A DNA stretch of 30,031 bases, taken from CAYJPV01 sp964396055 (lineage in GTDB: Bacteria; Acidobacteriota; Vicinamibacteria; Vicinamibacterales; JAKQTR01). Shown in pieces: positions 17,501 through 25,900 of this stretch. Location: the NCBI GenBank assembly GCA_964396055.1, contig CAYNDV010000050.1, forward strand, positions 1 through 30,031, given 5' to 3'. Each line of letters starts with the position of its first letter. Position 1 is the first letter of the stretch. Under the pieces are notes generated by a model, which worked only from the letters and a program-made list of their open reading frames with translations, was not told the DNA's origin and did no database searches. Made by a program: the position numbers and the translations under genes.

Positions 17501-20348
17501 CGACGGGAATGGGGTTGCCAATGAGGAGGGGCGAACACGTGTTGCCGGGGCACGCCACGCCCTCCCAGACGCGAGCCTGGTAGGTGGGATTCACCGCTTT
17601 GGCGAAGAACGAGCCCGGCGGCAGCCCGGCCTGCGTGATGTACGCGGACGTGCTCTGCTGTTCGGCGGCCGTCGTCGCGAGACCCGCGGCGTCGTAGACC
17701 TCGACGCTGACCGGGCCGTTCTGGCCCCCCGGCGTGAGGTGGCCCATGATCCGTCCGCCGGACTGCAGCATGAAGTCGACGGTGGCGACCGAGACGCCGG
17801 CGGACGTCGGGTCAGACGCCGCGCCAAAGGTCACCGCGGAGCCATCCAAGGCGTCGCATCGGCCGAGCGGGCACGGGAGGGCGCTGAACAGCATGCCCAG
17901 CAGGCCGTCCTGCCCGAGGGCTTTCACGTAGTAGGTGCCGTCGGGCAGGCCCGGCGACTCGTAGTGCCCGAGGGCCTGGAACGACAGCGCGCGACGCCCG
18001 AGATCGTCGTAGACCTCGATCGTCGCCGGAGCGTTCGACCCATCGTCCGACCGCGTGACGTCGCCGGTGATCAGGTGACCCCGCACCATCTTGACGACGA
18101 GGTCCGTCACGTCGGCGCCGGCAGTCACGTCGATGCCGGTACCGGCGGTCACGTCCGAGTGCACGAAGTACGGCTCGCCTTCGTAGAGCACGGGGATGTA
18201 GCCGGGCAGGCCTGACGCGGTGATGAAGAACGTGCCGGTGGGCAGGCCGGCGAGGGTGAAGGCCCCGGCCGCGTTCGACGTGGCCGACGTGAGCAGGTTG
18301 CCGCCGGCATCGAACGCCTGCACCAGGGCGCCGCTGAGCGGGAGGCCCGTCGACTCCTCCAGGACCGCACCCAGGATGCGCCCGCCCCTCGCCAGGACGA
18401 AGTCGATCCCCGGCGTCTCGCCGGTGCCAACCGTCACGGGTGTGCCGGCCGTGGCGCCGCACAGGCCGAGGCACGGCAGGTCCTTCCAGACCTGGTTGAG
18501 GAACGTGCGGCCGGTGGTGCGGACGTGATACGTGCCCGCCGGCAGGCCCGCCACGGTGTACTTCCCGCCGGCACTGGTGTCCACGTACCCGTCGAGGTTA
18601 CCCGCGTCGTCGTAGACCAGGACGCGCAGGCCGGCAATGGGCGCGCCGGAGTCCTGCTCGATGACTTCGCCGCTGATGGACCCTCCAGGCTGGAGCACGA
18701 AGTTGGCCTCGGCGGCCCCGCCTGCCCCGGCGCTGACGACGATGCCGTCACCGGACGTGGGGACGCACCAGCCAGCGCAGGGTTTGTCGTTCCAGATCTC
18801 GTCGATGAACCGCGAGCCCGTCCACGTGCGCGCGTAGTAGGTGCCGGCCGGCAGGCCGTCGACCAGGTAGAGCCCGGTGCCCGGGGTCTCGACGTCGGTG
18901 ACGAAGGCGCCGTGGCTGTCGTACACCTGCACCAGCGCCCCGGCAATCGGGACACCCAGCCCGTCGGTCACACTGCCGCCGAGCATCCCGCCGTGCTCGA
19001 GCCAGAAGTCGACCACCGGGGGTGTGCCTGACGTGACCGGTACCGGCCGGCCCGTGAGCACGTTGCACGACTCGAAGGGGCACGCCACATCGGGATTCAC
19101 CTCGTCGATGTACCCGAACGTGTTGTTCGTGGCGATCAGGTACCAGCCCGGCGTCAACCCGCTGATCGTGTAGACGCCCGAGGCATTGGTGACCGCGCTG
19201 CCGACGCGCCGGCCCAGCACGTCGTACGCCTTCACGCCCACGCCGCTCAGGACGGGCCCGGCGGCCGCCCAGACGGTACCGGTGATGCTGGCCGAGGGCG
19301 CCAGCGAGAAGCTGGCCGATTGGTTCCACGCGCCCGACGTGAGCGTGACCGGGTCGCCGGCCGTCACCACGCAGGTCCCGCGGGGACACGGACGGCCGTC
19401 GAAGAGCTCGTCCAGGTAGCCGTTGGTGCTGCCGGTGGCGAGATAGTACGTGCCGTAGGGCACACCGGGAACCGTATAGTTGCCATCCGCGTCGGTGGTC
19501 ACGAACCCCAGCCGGCCGCCGGACTCGTCAAAGACGTTCACGCGGACGTTGGCCAGCGGCCCGCCCGTCAGCGCGTGATTCACGTGGCCGAAGATCTTCC
19601 CGGCCTGGTGCAGCTCGAACGTCACGTCGGCCCTCGCCTGACCCGGCGTGATGACGACCGGCGTGCCGTCCGTCGCCGTGCACCCGAGGGGACACGGCAG
19701 GTCCTGCCACAACTCGCTGACGTACCGCTCGTCCGCCTCGAGGCGGAAGTTACTCGTGTTGAGGAAGTAGGTGCCCGGCGGGACGCCCTCGATGAGGTTG
19801 GTGCCGTCGGGTTGCATCCACGCGCTGCGCAGGTAGTTTCCGCCGCTCCCCCACAGGTCCACACCCATGCCTGGAATGGGATTGCCCGTGGTGTCATCGA
19901 TCACGGCCAGATCGAGGAAGGTGCCCATCGTCAGGCCGAAGTCGATGGTGTGATCGAGGGCGGACACGGCGCTGACGACGATGGGCGTGCCCAGCGTCTG
20001 GTAGGCGCACATGTAGAAGCAGATCTGGTTGTCGTTGCCGGCGTTCCACACCTCGTTGATGTAGCCGGAGTAGGTCCAGGTGCGGGCGTAGTAGGTCCCC
20101 TCGGGCAGATCCGTCAAGGCGTACAGCCCATCGGCCCCGGTGGTGGGCGTCCCGGCCAGCGTGCCGTTGCTGCGGTAGATCCAGACCGGAATCCCGGAGA
20201 GCGGGTTGCTGGTGTCGTTGTCCTTGATGGCACCGCTGATGGAGCCGGTCACGACGGGGCTGGCCGCCGGTCCCGAAGCCCCTGCCAGGGCCAGCGCCCA
20301 CCCGAGCATCAACGCGCACAGGGCGAAGGTGAGGAGACGAGCCCGCAC
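14514..20348 (-). CDS. Giant secreted repeat protein B (CarboxypepD-reg x9, Ig, IPT x6, CARDB x3)
   Basis: The product has 1944 residues and is the full-length paralogue of protein A. Signal peptide about 1-24 (cleavage near ALALAGA), nine carboxypeptidase-regulatory-like repeats (about 33-955), one putative Ig domain (about 958-1052), six IPT/TIG domains (about 1055-1593) and three CARDB domains (about 1594-1944). Each repeat has a recognisable partner at the same place in A, including the Cys-free repeat 7 (PYFVHSDVT) and the last repeat (CPGNTC). The 93-residue length difference is about one IPT unit. The typical repeat ending is GYINEVW or YLDELF, then CP..x..C, then GTPIVV. The GTG start at 20348 has a perfect AGGAGG six bases upstream. 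It lies 104 bases after the ABC permease gene, with its own promoter. No anchor or sorting signal is visible. A surface or extracellular binding role is inferred; the ligand is unknown. Confidence 0.92.
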   Translation of the reverse strand: MRARLLTFALCALMLGWALALAGASGPAASPVVTGSISGAIKDNDTSNPLSGIPVWIYRSNGTLAGTPTTGADGLYALTDLPEGTYYARTWTYSGYINEVWNAGNDNQICFYMCAYQTLGTPIVVSAVSALDHTIDFGLTMGTFLDLAVIDDTTGNPIPGMGVDLWGSGGNYLRSAWMQPDGTNLIEGVPPGTYFLNTSNFRLEADERYVSELWQDLPCPLGCTATDGTPVVITPGQARADVTFELHQAGKIFGHVNHALTGGPLANVRVNVFDESGGRLGFVTTDADGNYTVPGVPYGTYYLATGSTNGYLDELFDGRPCPRGTCVVTAGDPVTLTSGAWNQSASFSLAPSASITGTVWAAAGPVLSGVGVKAYDVLGRRVGSAVTNASGVYTISGLTPGWYLIATNNTFGYIDEVNPDVACPFESCNVLTGRPVPVTSGTPPVVDFWLEHGGMLGGSVTDGLGVPIAGALVQVYDSHGAFVTDVETPGTGLYLVDGLPAGTYYARTWTGSRFIDEIWNDKPCAGWCVPTSGDGIVVSAGAGGAAEANFVLQPGGSISGEVIEQDSGAPIAGLRVLVYDDAGNLDGYVDTSAGGKYTVAGLPAGTYHVRTTGRTFLNQVWKDLPCLGLCGATAGTPVTVGTGETPGIDFVLARGGRILGAVLEESTGLPLSGALVQAFDAGGNLLTSATSNAAGAFTLAGLPTGTFFITASGLPGYIPVLYEGEPYFVHSDVTAGTGIDVTAGADVTDLVVKMVRGHLITGDVTRSDDGSNAPATIEVYDDLGRRALSFQALGHYESPGLPDGTYYVKALGQDGLLGMLFSALPCPLGRCDALDGSAVTFGAASDPTSAGVSVATVDFMLQSGGRIMGHLTPGGQNGPVSVEVYDAAGLATTAAEQQSTSAYITQAGLPPGSFFAKAVNPTYQARVWEGVACPGNTCSPLLIGNPIPVVANAVTVADFVFPACPAITVDPGVVAEALAGRAYSQSFTARGGTGPYVFSSIGRLPAGLLMSETGTLAGTVASTGGWFRAVIRAADTRGCLGERSIYLPVVDAAPLPPPSVASIDPSEGPEAGGTTITITGADFQDGAIVTVGGEPATGVVFVSATVLTAVTPPLGGAARPLTGTGTTVDVTVINPDKQEAMLADAFTYLAVPAPTLISVTPASGPASGGTHVTLTGTGFVSGATVTFGGAPASGVVVFGPTMLTAVTPPLDGGAGPLTVSGTPVDVEVVNPDQQCALLQGGFTYVLPPVVDSIDPVVGPTAGGTTVTIYGMSFQDGATVAFGALPAAGVTWLSDTTLEAVTPAAQAGTVDVVVTNPGGQASTLAAAFTFLNPPTLTGITPSAGPADGGTPVTLTGTGFLDGATVAFGGEEAYDVVVVTATLITATTPGVAVGGPAKIRVSTQVDVVVTNPDGQSATLTNGFTYEGPPTVTAVSPDHGPAAGNTLVTITGADFKAGANVYFDGVEATSVAVVSATEITARTPEGYGLVEVSVENPDGQTGTLIEAFTYLSPPEVYGVDPMEGFPAGGLPVTIYGANFAPGAVVLFDALPAGSVVVVDAETITATTPAHAPGAVDVLVRNADGQEGLMTEGFTYLEEPPDLRVSAFSAPPAAGPGQTITVRDTTANAGRGTAPFTTTAYFLSEDNVLDDFDEWLDGREVPELAPGRTSTGSLAVLIPDYMAAGTYYLIARADAYEEADEASETNNTFARLIRIGADLVVTALHAPPGGSPGDVVTVSDTTKNLGPGTAPETITAYYLSNDAVFGPDDTYLSERAVPPIKSGQAKSGSVAFEIPPVEPGTYYILAVADHGEAVPESHEDNNVYSRAFRIGPDLVVSGLGGPAATRPGAPINVRDTTKNTGVGTAAASTTTIYWSTDAVWDAGDVVLGTRAVPALAPGRSSVFVTPAIVPAGATPGMTYYLIARADSDEAVAELSEANNTKTKAIRVK
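15570..17180 (-). repeat. Tandem IPT/TIG module array in protein B (6 units)
   Basis: Six units of about 255-285 bases lie head to tail. Units 3, 4, 5 and 6 correspond to units 2, 3, 4 and 5 of protein A, while units 1 and 2 both resemble A's unit 1, sharing the LTAVTPPL segment. The DNA encoding that segment is identical over 18 bases at 11081-11098, 16722-16739 and 17010-17027. Confidence 0.75.
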
Positions 20349-20354
20349 GGAACA

Positions 20355-20360
20355 CCTCCT
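20355..20360 (-). promoter_or_regulatory. Perfect Shine-Dalgarno AGGAGG of gene B
   Basis: CCTCCT on the plus strand gives AGGAGG in the transcript, six bases before the GTG at 20348. It fixes the start of protein B and, by alignment, that of protein A, where GGAGG at 14420-14416 precedes GTG 14410. Confidence 0.85.
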
Positions 20361-20407
20361 GAGAAAGAGGCCGTGGGGGCCCGGGACGATGGACGGAGAT
20401 TGGCGCC

Positions 20408-20436
20408 GTTATACCACCGGGGCGGGCTGGGGGCAA
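20408..20436 (-). promoter_or_regulatory. Promoter of giant protein B
   Basis: TTGCCC (20436-20431) and TATAAC (20413-20408), exactly 17 bases apart on the minus strand, lie in the gap between the ABC permease stop and gene B. The -10 box matches 5 of 6 consensus positions and stands out in GC-rich DNA. The predicted leader is about 53 bases and carries the AGGAGG site. Confidence 0.6.
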
Positions 20437-20452
20437 CTTCTGGGCTTGGGGC

Positions 20453-21847
20453 CTACCCCATCCTCGCCCACCGCACGAGGGTCTTGAAGTCGGGCGGCTT
20501 GCCGAACATCAGCAGGCCGATCCGGAAGATCTTCCCGGCGAACCAGAGCGACGCCCACGCCCCGGCGGCCCCGACCACCACGGCCAGGAGCGGCTGCCAG
20601 ATCGGCGGCGGGGTGGCGGACGCCATGCGCAGCATCATCACGAAATTGCTGAGCGGCGGGATGAAGCTGAGCACCGTGGCAAAGGCCGAGTTCGGGTCCC
20701 GGCTGATGGGCATCCACAGGATCCAGGGAATCATGATGAACAGCATGACGGGCGTCATCAGGCCCTGCGCTTCCCGCATTTCGTTGACGGCCGACCCGAT
20801 CGCCGCCATGAACGCTCCCACCGACACGTACGCCAGCAGGAAGAAGACGAGCAGGAAGACGATGAGCAGCGGGTCGAGCAGGCCCAGCGACGCGAACGTC
20901 ATGAGGGCCATCAGCCCGAGGCCCATGTAGAGGACCAGCACGAGCATGCCCACCGCGAGCTGCCCGAGGATCTTGCCGGTCATCAGTTCCATGGGCGACA
21001 ACGCCGACAGCAGCACCTCCACCACGCGGTTGGACTTCTCCTCCACGGTGGTCGTGAGCAGGTACTGGCCGCTCATGAGGACCGAGACCAGGAGCAGCGC
21101 CATGAAGGCGGCGGGCATGACGGCGTTCAGCACTTCGTTGGTGGCGCCCTCGCCGGCCGCGGTTACGGTACGCGAGTCCACCCGGTCGACCTTGGTCAGG
21201 GTGTCGATGCGCGACCGATCCAGGCCCGACGCGGCAATGCGGGCCCCGACGATGGCATCCCGCATGCCGTCGTTGATCTCATCGATCACCCGGTCGTCGA
21301 GCTTGCCCCTGACGAACAGATCGTAGGTGCCGAACTTCGCCTTGCCGTCGGCCATGACCACGGCGTCCGGATGGACCACGATGAGCGCCAGCCGGGCGCC
21401 GGCCGCCCGGCCCTCGGCGGGCACGGCCTTCAGGGGCTCCTTCGCGGCCTCCACGTCGGTGCCGCGATCCAGCGCGGTCACGTCGATGCGCGGCACCTCA
21501 CCCAGGGCGTTGCGGAACGCCTGGTCCATCTGGTCCTTGCTGCGCTCACCGCCGGCCGCGCGCAGGGCCGCCGGCATCGACGCCTGCATCCGGCGGTACT
21601 TCTCCTCCCGCCGCTTGGCGATCTGCTCGGGCTGCAGGAACGCCCGCAGGCCGTCGGCGACCTGGCCGGTGGCATCGACGATGGCCACCTCCCCTTCGAT
21701 CTTCGGCGGGCCCTGGGTCATCAGCCGGGGCATCAGGAAGATGAGCACGGCCATGATCGCGGGCGTGATGAGGACGGCGAACAGGAACGCGCGGGTGCCG
21801 GCCGTGGCCAGGAACTCGCGCTCCGCGACTGCCAGGATCTTCTTCAT
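20453..21847 (-). CDS. ABC-2 family exporter permease (NatB-like)
   Basis: The product has 464 residues. One membrane helix near the N-terminus (about 19-40) is followed by a large extracytoplasmic domain (about 41-240) rich in charged residues. About five more helices follow (about 243-262, 290-316, 326-350, 362-381 and 414-440). This is the topology of ABC2_membrane_3 permeases such as NatB. It pairs with the ATPase encoded just upstream; the stop of that gene and this start share ATGA (21844-21847), so translation is coupled. The substrate is unknown. NatAB-type systems export sodium, drugs or peptides, and this pair could equally serve envelope maintenance. It sits between two genes for giant secreted proteins, but those carry Sec signals and do not need it for export. 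Confidence 0.9.
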   Translation of the reverse strand: MKKILAVAEREFLATAGTRAFLFAVLITPAIMAVLIFLMPRLMTQGPPKIEGEVAIVDATGQVADGLRAFLQPEQIAKRREEKYRRMQASMPAALRAAGGERSKDQMDQAFRNALGEVPRIDVTALDRGTDVEAAKEPLKAVPAEGRAAGARLALIVVHPDAVVMADGKAKFGTYDLFVRGKLDDRVIDEINDGMRDAIVGARIAASGLDRSRIDTLTKVDRVDSRTVTAAGEGATNEVLNAVMPAAFMALLLVSVLMSGQYLLTTTVEEKSNRVVEVLLSALSPMELMTGKILGQLAVGMLVLVLYMGLGLMALMTFASLGLLDPLLIVFLLVFFLLAYVSVGAFMAAIGSAVNEMREAQGLMTPVMLFIMIPWILWMPISRDPNSAFATVLSFIPPLSNFVMMLRMASATPPPIWQPLLAVVVGAAGAWASLWFAGKIFRIGLLMFGKPPDFKTLVRWARMG

Positions 21848-22827
21848 CGCCGCACCTCCCCGCGCGACTCGGCCTCGTCACGAACGGCGGCCCGCAGGGC
21901 GAGCGCCTCCTGACTGCCGGCGTCGGCCGTCACGATCCCCACGAAGACGTCCTCGAGCGAGGGACGCCGCACCTCGATACGGGCCGGCGGCACGGCCGCA
22001 ACCACGGCCCGAATCGCCGCGGCGGGATCAGTACCCGGTCCGAGGGCCAGGTCCCACGCGCTGCCGTCCTTGCGCACGGCCTGGAGGCCGGGCACCCGGG
22101 CCAGCGCGCCCACGTCGGCGTCGGGGTCGAGGGGCTCGAACAGGAGGCTGCGCGGATCGAAGCGCGCCCGGATGTCGCCGATCGTGTCGTCGAGCACCTT
22201 GCGCCCCCGGTGGATCATCACCACGTGGTCGCAGAGCTGCTCGGCGTGGATCATGATGTGCGTCGAGAACAGCACCGTGGCACCGCGCCGGTGCTCCTCG
22301 AGCACCAGGTCGCGCAACAGCCGCTGGTTCACCGGATCGAGGCCGCTGAACGGCTCGTCGAGGATGATCAGGTCGGGCCGGTTGATGATCGCCGCGATGA
22401 ACTGCACCTTCTGCTGCATGCCCTTCGACAGTTCCTCGCAGCGTTTCTGCTCCACGTCCGCCAGAGCCACGCGCTCGAGCCACCGCCGGATACGCGCCTG
22501 CAGGTCCGGACCGTCGGCGTTCTTCAGCCGCGCCATGTAGGCCAGGAACTGGCCGACGCGCATCTTCTTGTAGAGACCGCGTTCCTCGGGCAGGTACCCG
22601 ATGCGGTCCTTGGCCTCCAGCGCCGAGGGCCTCCCGAGTACCGACAGGCTGCCGGCGTCCGGCATGAGGATCGACAGGATCATCCGGATGGTCGTGGTCT
22701 TGCCGGCCCCGTTCGGGCCGATGACGCCGTACAGCGCGCCCTGCGGCACGACGAGGTCGAGGTTCTGCACCGCGACCGTCTCACCGAAGGTCTTGGTGAG
22801 ACCACGAAGCTCGATGGCATGTGACAT
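21844..22827 (-). CDS. ABC transporter ATP-binding protein (NatA-like)
   Basis: The product is a 327-residue ABC ATPase. Walker A is GPNGAGKT (37-44), the signature motif LSKGMQQK (133-140) and Walker B LIILDEP (153-159), with the switch His later in FSTHIM. The segment IGYLPEERG in the Q-loop region and the SKGMQQK signature are typical of NatA-like exporters. The last 100 residues form the extra C-terminal domain seen in this subfamily. I chose the ATG at 22827, which has a GGAG site about eight bases upstream and begins the conserved MSHAIELRGLTKTFG; a longer in-frame start at 22863 is unlikely. It is the first gene of a two-gene unit with the permease. No clear promoter is visible in the 75 bases between it and the terminator of gene C. 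Confidence 0.93.
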   Translation of the reverse strand: MSHAIELRGLTKTFGETVAVQNLDLVVPQGALYGVIGPNGAGKTTTIRMILSILMPDAGSLSVLGRPSALEAKDRIGYLPEERGLYKKMRVGQFLAYMARLKNADGPDLQARIRRWLERVALADVEQKRCEELSKGMQQKVQFIAAIINRPDLIILDEPFSGLDPVNQRLLRDLVLEEHRRGATVLFSTHIMIHAEQLCDHVVMIHRGRKVLDDTIGDIRARFDPRSLLFEPLDPDADVGALARVPGLQAVRKDGSAWDLALGPGTDPAAAIRAVVAAVPPARIEVRRPSLEDVFVGIVTADAGSQEALALRAAVRDEAESRGEVRR

Positions 22828-22902
22828 GAATGACTCCAGGCCGCCGGGGGAACGAGGGGCCATGCTACCACGGGGCAGGGGGCTGATCGGAGAGACGAAG
22901 AA

Positions 22903-22930
22903 GGGGCGCGGCCGGTTCCGGCCGCGCCCC
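22903..22930 (-). terminator. Strong GC hairpin ending giant gene C
   Basis: A perfect inverted repeat of 12-13 bp (GGGGCGCGGCCG and its complement around a GTTC-type loop) lies 29 bases after the stop codon of gene C. On the minus strand the stem is followed by TTCTTCGTCTCT, a partly T-rich tail. It probably stops transcription between gene C and the ABC pair. Confidence 0.7.
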
Positions 22931-22959
22931 CTCGACAGGCCCGGTGACGACGCCCGACG

Positions 22960-25900
22960 CTACTTCAGCAGCAGCGTCACCCGGATGGCCTTCTTCCGGA
23001 CGTTGTTCCGCTCGTCGAGTTCCGGCACGAGGCGGTCGGCATCCGCCACCGCGAGGATCTGGTACCGCCCGATCGAGGTCCCCTTGGGAATCGGTACGTC
23101 CACCGTCGCGTTGGCCACGCCGTATCCAGGCAGGCCCGGCTCGGCGTTCGTCGTCAATTCCACGTCGCCGACGCCAGGGATGGCGTCCAGGGACAGGTAG
23201 TAACGTGTGGTCGACGCCGGCGCGGCGCCCGGCCCGGCGTTCTTGATTGTCTGCAGCAGCGTGACGACCGAGCCCGGGCTTGCGGCCAGGGGGCCCTTCA
23301 GCAACGTGATCGTGAGGTCACAGCCGATCCGGATCGGCACGAGTTGCGTGTTGTTCAACTCGCTGGTTTCGCCGATCACCTTCGCGCCGTCAGCCCGGGC
23401 GATGAGGTAGTAGTTTCCCGGCGTGGTGCCGGCCGGGATCGTGACGTCCATCGTGCCGCCGTCCTTGGCGCCGGCGGCCAGCGCCGGCACGGCGCGGTCG
23501 CCCAGGACGACGTCGGCCGCCTCGAGCCGGTTGTTATCCGAGAGGTAGTACCGCGTGACGGACGCCGGCGCCGCGCCGGGCCCGGCGTTGCGTATGGTAT
23601 CGCCGACCTTGATGATGTCGCCGGGCGCAGCCCCCTTGGGTCCGGTGAGCACCAGGACGGTCAGGTCGACCGCCACGCGCAGTGTGCGCGCGCGGACGTT
23701 GTTCGTCTCGCTGGTCTCGGGCGCGTCGCTCAGCCCGTCGGCACGCGCCAGCAGGAAGTACTTGCCCGCCGCCGTGCCCGCGGGGATCGTGACGTCCGCG
23801 GCGCCCGTTGAACTCTCCCCGGACGCCAGGACACCCGCGGACCGGCGGCCTACCAGCGCGTCGCCTGCCCCGTAGGTGGCGTCGGTGGACAGGTAGAACA
23901 CCGTGACCGTGAGCGGCGCGTGGCCCGGCCCGATGTTGCGCGTGGTGTCCGTGACGCTGATGGTCTGGCCCGGCCCGGCGGAGGCGGGTCCGGTCAGCGT
24001 CGTGACGGTGAGGTCGGGCAGGCTCGACACATATTCGAAGGCGTCGGGTTGCGTCACCGACTGGCCGTCGGCGTTTTCGATCCGCACGTCGACCAGGCCG
24101 GCGGCATGCGCCGGCGTCACGACGGTCAGTTGCGTCTGCGAGACCACCGTCACCGATGCCGCTTCGTCGGCGCCGAAGAAGACGCGGACGCCCGGCAGGA
24201 ACCACGTGCCCTGGATGGTCACCGTGGAGCCGCCCGCGACCAGGCCGAGCTTGGGCTTCACGGACCCGAACGTGGGCGCCCCCGGCGTCACCACCGACAA
24301 CGGGAAGAACCCGCTGAGCGACGGGCACCCCGGGTCATCGATGGCATAGACTGTGACGTAGAACCTGCTCGCCGTCGCCGTCGGCGTGCCGGCGAACATC
24401 CCGTCCGTCGCCAGGCTCAGCCCCGGCGGCAGTCCGGCGTTGCCGCCAGCGCGGAACACGAACGCGCCGGTTCCGCCGCTCGCGGTGAACGCCACGCTGT
24501 AAGGAATGCCCACGTACGGCTGCGGCAGCGTCTTGGGCCACACCTGCGCCGGGTTGCACACGGGCACCGTGAAGTCGATGCCCGGCACCGTCACCGAGGC
24601 CTCGGGGGCCGGCACCAGGATCGGATCCCCGCCGGTCACGTCACAGGCCCAGCCCGGGCAGGGCCTGCCGTCGTACAGAATCACGCCGTACCCGGCGGTG
24701 CCCGCCGACCGCCCGTAGTACGAGCCGGGGGGCAGGCCGGTCGTGGTGAGATAGTCCCCGACCCAGTTGGCCCGGCTGCCGGCCGCCTGTGTGCCCGAGG
24801 TGTCGCTGAACGTGGCCCCCAGGCGCAGTTTGTGGTTGGTGGCCGCTTCGCGGACCGCGCCGGCAATGAGGCCGCCCGCCGTCAACTGGAAGTTGACGAC
24901 CGGACCGGTCCCGCCGCTCACGGTGACGGGCGTGCCGGTGGTGGGGTCGCACGACGCACCCAGACAGTCGCCGCCGCCGTAGATCCTGTCGATGTACCCG
25001 AGGTCGTTGCGCGTCCGCAGGTAGTACGTGCCGTCGGGAATATCATCGCGCGTCTGCCAGAGGCCCGCCGCGTCGCTCTCCCACCTGGCGATGTCCAGGC
25101 CGTCGGCGTTCACCACAGCCACCACGACACCCGGAATCGGCTGGCCGCCGTCGTCGGTCACGGCCCCGCCCAGATTGCCGGCCGACGTCAGCGTGATGTC
25201 GACACCGGAGGTCTCGAGGCCCGCTTCGACCTCGACCAGTTCGCCCGCCAGCATGAACGGCCAGAAGCCGGCCATTCGTGCCGAGCAGACCGGGCAGGCG
25301 ACGTTGCCGTACAACGTCGACACGTGCCCGCTGCCGTGAACGAGGACGTAGTAGCGCCCCTCGGCAAGCCCGCCGACGCTGTACGCCCCGGTCGTCGTGT
25401 TCACGGCCAGGGACCCGAACTGCGCACCGCCCTCCGAATACACCTCGACCCGCAGATCGTCGCTCCCGAACGGGGTGACCGTGCCGGAGATGCGCCCGGC
25501 GGGCTCCAGCGCGAAGTTGATGCCCGTCACGAGGCGCGGCCCGCCCCGCGCGGGCGCCGCCACGGCACTGACCAGCGTGCCCCGTGAGTAATCGCAGCCC
25601 GGCTGGCAGGGCACATCCGGGTACACCTCGCTGATGTGGGCCTGGTTACCGGTGGCCCGCACGTAGTAACTGCCCGCCACGACGCCGGGGCCGGTGGTGT
25701 AGGCACCGGTGGCGTCCGTGCGCCCGTCAGCCATCATCCGTCCGAACTGGTCGTAGACGTAGACCGAGTAGTTGTCCAGCGGGTCGCCGGTCACCTCGTC
25801 GGTCACCATGCCCGAGACGCGCACGCCGGGCGTCAGCGCGAAGTCGATGCCGGTGACCGCCGCGGACCCGGCGGCCGGCACCACGATGGGGGTCCCGGCG

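Noticed and set aside
15648..18215. Plus-strand open frame of 855 codons antisense to giant gene B
   Set aside because: It is Arg/His/Gly-rich without domains, signal peptide or ribosome site and mirrors the codon bias of the real minus-strand gene. Similar long antisense frames occur opposite genes A and C.
8855..20348. Giant proteins considered as lipoproteins because of early cysteines
   Set aside because: The contexts (SLLC in A, FALC in B) do not match a lipobox; ordinary Sec signal peptides fit better.
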